A stretch of DNA of 48,454 bases from Paracoccus sp. (in: a-proteobacteria) (GTDB lineage: Bacteria > Pseudomonadota > Alphaproteobacteria > Rhodobacterales > Rhodobacteraceae). Positions within the stretch are counted from its first letter, which is position 1. Each line of letters starts with the position of its first letter. The translations under genes were made by a program, and so were the position numbers. The DNA lies in contig JAUNTZ010000018.1 of NCBI GenBank assembly GCA_030538425.1, forward strand, positions 1 to 48,454, in the 5' to 3' direction. The notes beneath the pieces were generated by a model. That model had not been told where the DNA came from, did not search any database, and saw nothing but the letters and a program-made list of their open reading frames with translations. This document shows, in pieces, positions 46,618 through 48,454 of the stretch.

Positions 46618-46824
46618 TTAGCGACCGTCCGGCCCCACATCCTCGGCCGCCTCGATCCGCCGCGCGGCGAACCAGGTCACCGGCAGCGACAAGACGGCAC
46701 CACCCCCCGCGCCCACCAGAATGCCGGTCGCGCTGACATAGCCCGCCACAAGCGCGATGATCACACCGATCCCGGCCAGAGTTCCCATGGAAATCGTCAG
46801 CAACAGAATGAACAAACGCGACAT
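46618..46824 (-). CDS. Small two-helix membrane protein
   Basis: A 68-residue protein with two transmembrane segments (about residues 3-29, FILLLTISMGTLAGIGVIIAL, and 31-51, ATGILVGAGGGAVLSLPVTW) and a charged tail (AARRIEAAEDVGPDGR). Small proteins of this look are, as far as I recall, conserved in Rhodobacterales and sometimes mislabelled CTP synthetase; they lack any catalytic feature of that enzyme. The function is unknown. An AAAAAGGGG run lies 6 nt before the ATG, supporting translation. Confidence 0.65.
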   Translation of the reverse strand: MSRLFILLLTISMGTLAGIGVIIALVAGYVSATGILVGAGGGAVLSLPVTWFAARRIEAAEDVGPDGR

Positions 46825-46900
46825 GACAGCCCCTTTTTCGGCAAATGATTCGCCCGCAATCTAGCAGCGGATCACCGGGCGCGATTTGACACGGATCAGA

Positions 46901-47203
46901 TCAGGGACAATTAAGCGCCACCCGCGCGACGCCCGTATCACCGGGCAGTCCGGTCTGGAAACTGCCGGGCCGAACGGCGCAGCCGGTCGCGGTTTCCACC
47001 GCCTGAACCATGAGCCCGGGCACCTTGTCACGCGCGGCGCGGTTCACATAGCCATGGCGGATCACCTCGGCGCGGCGGTCAAGGTGAAACACGGTGAAAC
47101 GAAGCCCGCCTGCCTCAATATCATGGCGCGATGCGCCAAAGAACTCGGTCGATTGCGAGGCGCAGGCAGAGAGAAACAGAATCAGGGGCAAGATGCGTAT
47201 CAT
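46901..47203 (-). CDS. Small unknown lipoprotein
   Basis: A 100-residue lipoprotein: MIRILPLILFLSAC has a basic/hydrophobic signal and an LSAC lipobox, giving lipidated Cys14 followed by Ala-Ser, so outer-membrane sorting is likely. The mature domain has two further cysteines (ATGCAVR; ALNCP) that could form a disulfide, and a GGLRFTVFHLDRRAEVIRHG strand region. I do not recognise the family with certainty. It lies between the small membrane protein gene and lepA, all on the minus strand; 49 bp separate it from lepA's stop. Confidence 0.7.
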   Translation of the reverse strand: MIRILPLILFLSACASQSTEFFGASRHDIEAGGLRFTVFHLDRRAEVIRHGYVNRAARDKVPGLMVQAVETATGCAVRPGSFQTGLPGDTGVARVALNCP

Positions 47204-47252
47204 GCGCCCTGACTAGCAGGCAAAGATTAAGAAAAGGTTGAGGCGCGACGCC

Positions 47253-48454
47253 TCAATTGTCCATTTTCAGCGCCTGGATAAAGGCCGTTTGCGGAATCTC
47301 GACCTTGCCGAATTGGCGCATCTTTTTCTTGCCGGCCTTCTGCTTTTCAAGCAACTTCTTTTTCCGAGTCGCATCCCCGCCATAACATTTCGCGGTCACG
47401 TCCTTGCGCATCGCCGACAGGGTTTCGCGCGCAATGACCCGCGCGCCAATTGCCGCCTGAATCGGAATCTTGAACATATGCCGGGGGATCAGCTCTTTCA
47501 GCTTTTCAACCATCACCCTGCCCCGCGCCTCGGCCCGGTCGCGGTGAACCATGATGGACAGCGCATCGACCGGCTCATCATTTACAAGGATCGACATTTT
47601 CACCAGATAATCCTCACGATATTCGCTGATCTGGTAATCGAAACTGGCATAGCCTTTGGTCACCGATTTAAGCCGGTCATAAAAATCGAAGACCACCTCG
47701 GCCAAAGGCAGATCGTAAACCACCATCGCCCGAGTTCCGGCATAAGTGAGATCAAGCTGAATACCGCGCCGGTCCTGACAGAGCTTCAGCACATCGCCCA
47801 GATATTCATCCGGCACCATGATTGTTGCCTTGATACGCGGCTCTTCGATGTGATCGACATGGGTCAGATCGGGCATATCGGCGGGATTGTGCAAATCGCG
47901 CACTTCGCCATCGCGCATATGCAATTTAAACACAACCGAGGGCGCGGTGGTGATCAGATCAAGATCATATTCGCGCTCCAGCCGGTCGCGGATCACCTCA
48001 AGATGCAAAAGCCCAAGGAAACCGCAACGGAAACCGAAACCCAATGCCGCCGAGGTTTCCATTTCATAGCTGAACGAGGCGTCATTCAGCGCGAGTTTCT
48101 CAATCGCATCGCGCAAGGCCTCAAAATCATTCGCATCAACCGGGAAAAGGCCACAGAAAACCACCGGCTGCGCGGGCTTGAACCCGGCAAGCGGGGTATC
48201 GGTCGGCTTTTTCTCATGGGTAATGGTATCGCCGACCCGCGTATCGCGCACCTGCTTGATCGAGGCGGTAAAAACCCCGATCTCGCCCGGACCCAATTCG
48301 GCAATATCTTTCATCGCGGGGGTCAGCACGGCCAGTTTATCCAGTTTATAGGTCGCGCCGGTCTGCATCATCTTGACCTGATCGCCCTTGCGGATCACGC
48401 CGTCCATCACGCGGATCATCACGACCACGCCCAGATAGGGGTCATACCAGCTAT
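47253..48454 (-). CDS. lepA: Elongation factor 4 (LepA), C-terminal two-thirds (5' end outside window)
   Basis: About 400 residues of a LepA GTPase, open to the window edge (the first codons read [11 protein letters not shown]). The G domain is missing. Visible parts are domain II ([23 protein letters not shown]), domain III with [18 protein letters not shown] and [18 protein letters not shown], and the V-like domain. The LepA-specific C-terminal domain has [20 protein letters not shown] and [31 protein letters not shown]. It acts on stalled or mispositioned ribosomes. The last residues ALKMDN end the protein normally. Confidence 0.96.
   Translation of the reverse strand, partial: SWYDPYLGVVVMIRVMDGVIRKGDQVKMMQTGATYKLDKLAVLTPAMKDIAELGPGEIGVFTASIKQVRDTRVGDTITHEKKPTDTPLAGFKPAQPVVFCGLFPVDANDFEALRDAIEKLALNDASFSYEMETSAALGFGFRCGFLGLLHLEVIRDRLEREYDLDLITTAPSVVFKLHMRDGEVRDLHNPADMPDLTHVDHIEEPRIKATIMVPDEYLGDVLKLCQDRRGIQLDLTYAGTRAMVVYDLPLAEVVFDFYDRLKSVTKGYASFDYQISEYREDYLVKMSILVNDEPVDALSIMVHRDRAEARGRVMVEKLKELIPRHMFKIPIQAAIGARVIARETLSAMRKDVTAKCYGGDATRKKKLLEKQKAGKKKMRQFGKVEIPQTAFIQALKMDN

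Noticed and set aside
46341-46736. A 131-codon plus-strand frame in the gap after the hydrolase
   Set aside because: The product is rich in Arg, Ser and Pro with no domain, has no ribosome-binding site, and its second half runs antisense to the well-supported 68-residue membrane protein.

Overview
The window is a GC-rich alphaproteobacterial chromosome segment, most likely from the Rhodobacterales (Rhodobacteraceae/Paracoccaceae group). This is judged from gene content and order: a leucine-catabolism cluster, obgE-proB, dnaG-rpoD, nrdR-ribD, bolA-grx4 and pntA-pntB, plus small lipoproteins and membrane proteins typical of that group. The genus cannot be fixed by reading alone. I see no rRNA, tRNA, insertion sequence, prophage or CRISPR array. 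Genes are closely packed, often with ATGA or TGATG stop/start overlaps.

Layout. 1-8294: leucine degradation, running isovaleryl-CoA dehydrogenase (5'-truncated), two tandem secreted six-cysteine DUF1311/LprI-like proteins, an acyl-CoA synthetase, both methylcrotonyl-CoA carboxylase subunits, HMG-CoA lyase and methylglutaconyl-CoA hydratase. Together these carry isovaleryl-CoA to acetyl-CoA and acetoacetate. 8295-9576: a YqjD/YqjE-like membrane pair behind a promoter that matches the general-stress (EcfG) consensus exactly. 9592-13291: a small redox/sulfur neighbourhood holding a degenerate receiver protein, CGFS glutaredoxin, BolA, an exported metallo-beta-lactamase-fold protein, a CNHC thioredoxin-like protein, a DUF442 rhodanese-like protein, an ArsC/Spx-like protein, and a 24-codon lipoprotein gene coupled to the last of these. 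13293-15306: DUF3422 and a YafK-type L,D-transpeptidase, divergent. 15325-19903: proton-translocating transhydrogenase pntA-pntB, a membrane methyltransferase, a small gene interrupted by an in-frame amber codon, and a low-complexity single-pass membrane protein. 20042-25775: pepN, an acyltransferase, and proB and obgE on the minus strand. 25934-29757: an EmrE-type exporter, SelO, an exo/endonuclease-phosphatase-fold protein and enolase.

29840-36681: riboflavin genes ribE and ribD plus nrdR on the minus strand. They are split by a plus-strand capsule cassette (kpsS, a Wza/KpsD-type export lipoprotein, kpsC) that has an AT-rich leader with repeats. 36824-43704, minus strand: rmuC, a stand-alone BLUF photoreceptor, rpoD, dnaG and nadK. 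43798-48454: glyA, small membrane and lipoprotein genes, an esterase-type hydrolase, about 290 bp without a clear gene, and the C-terminal part of lepA.

The points most worth a second look are these: the 24-residue lipoprotein missed by ordinary gene calling; the amber-interrupted gene with its ribosome-binding site and downstream coupling intact; a four-copy dispersed element lying 3' of genes in sense orientation (mccB, mccA, proB, ribE); a shared palindrome (ATAA-N6-TTAT) before two adjacent redox genes; a cluster of four GANTC methylation sites between dnaG and rpoD; and a receiver-like protein that has lost its phosphorylation residues. I did not find a clear, complete, undescribed multi-gene system. 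The redox/sulfur neighbourhood is the nearest candidate.
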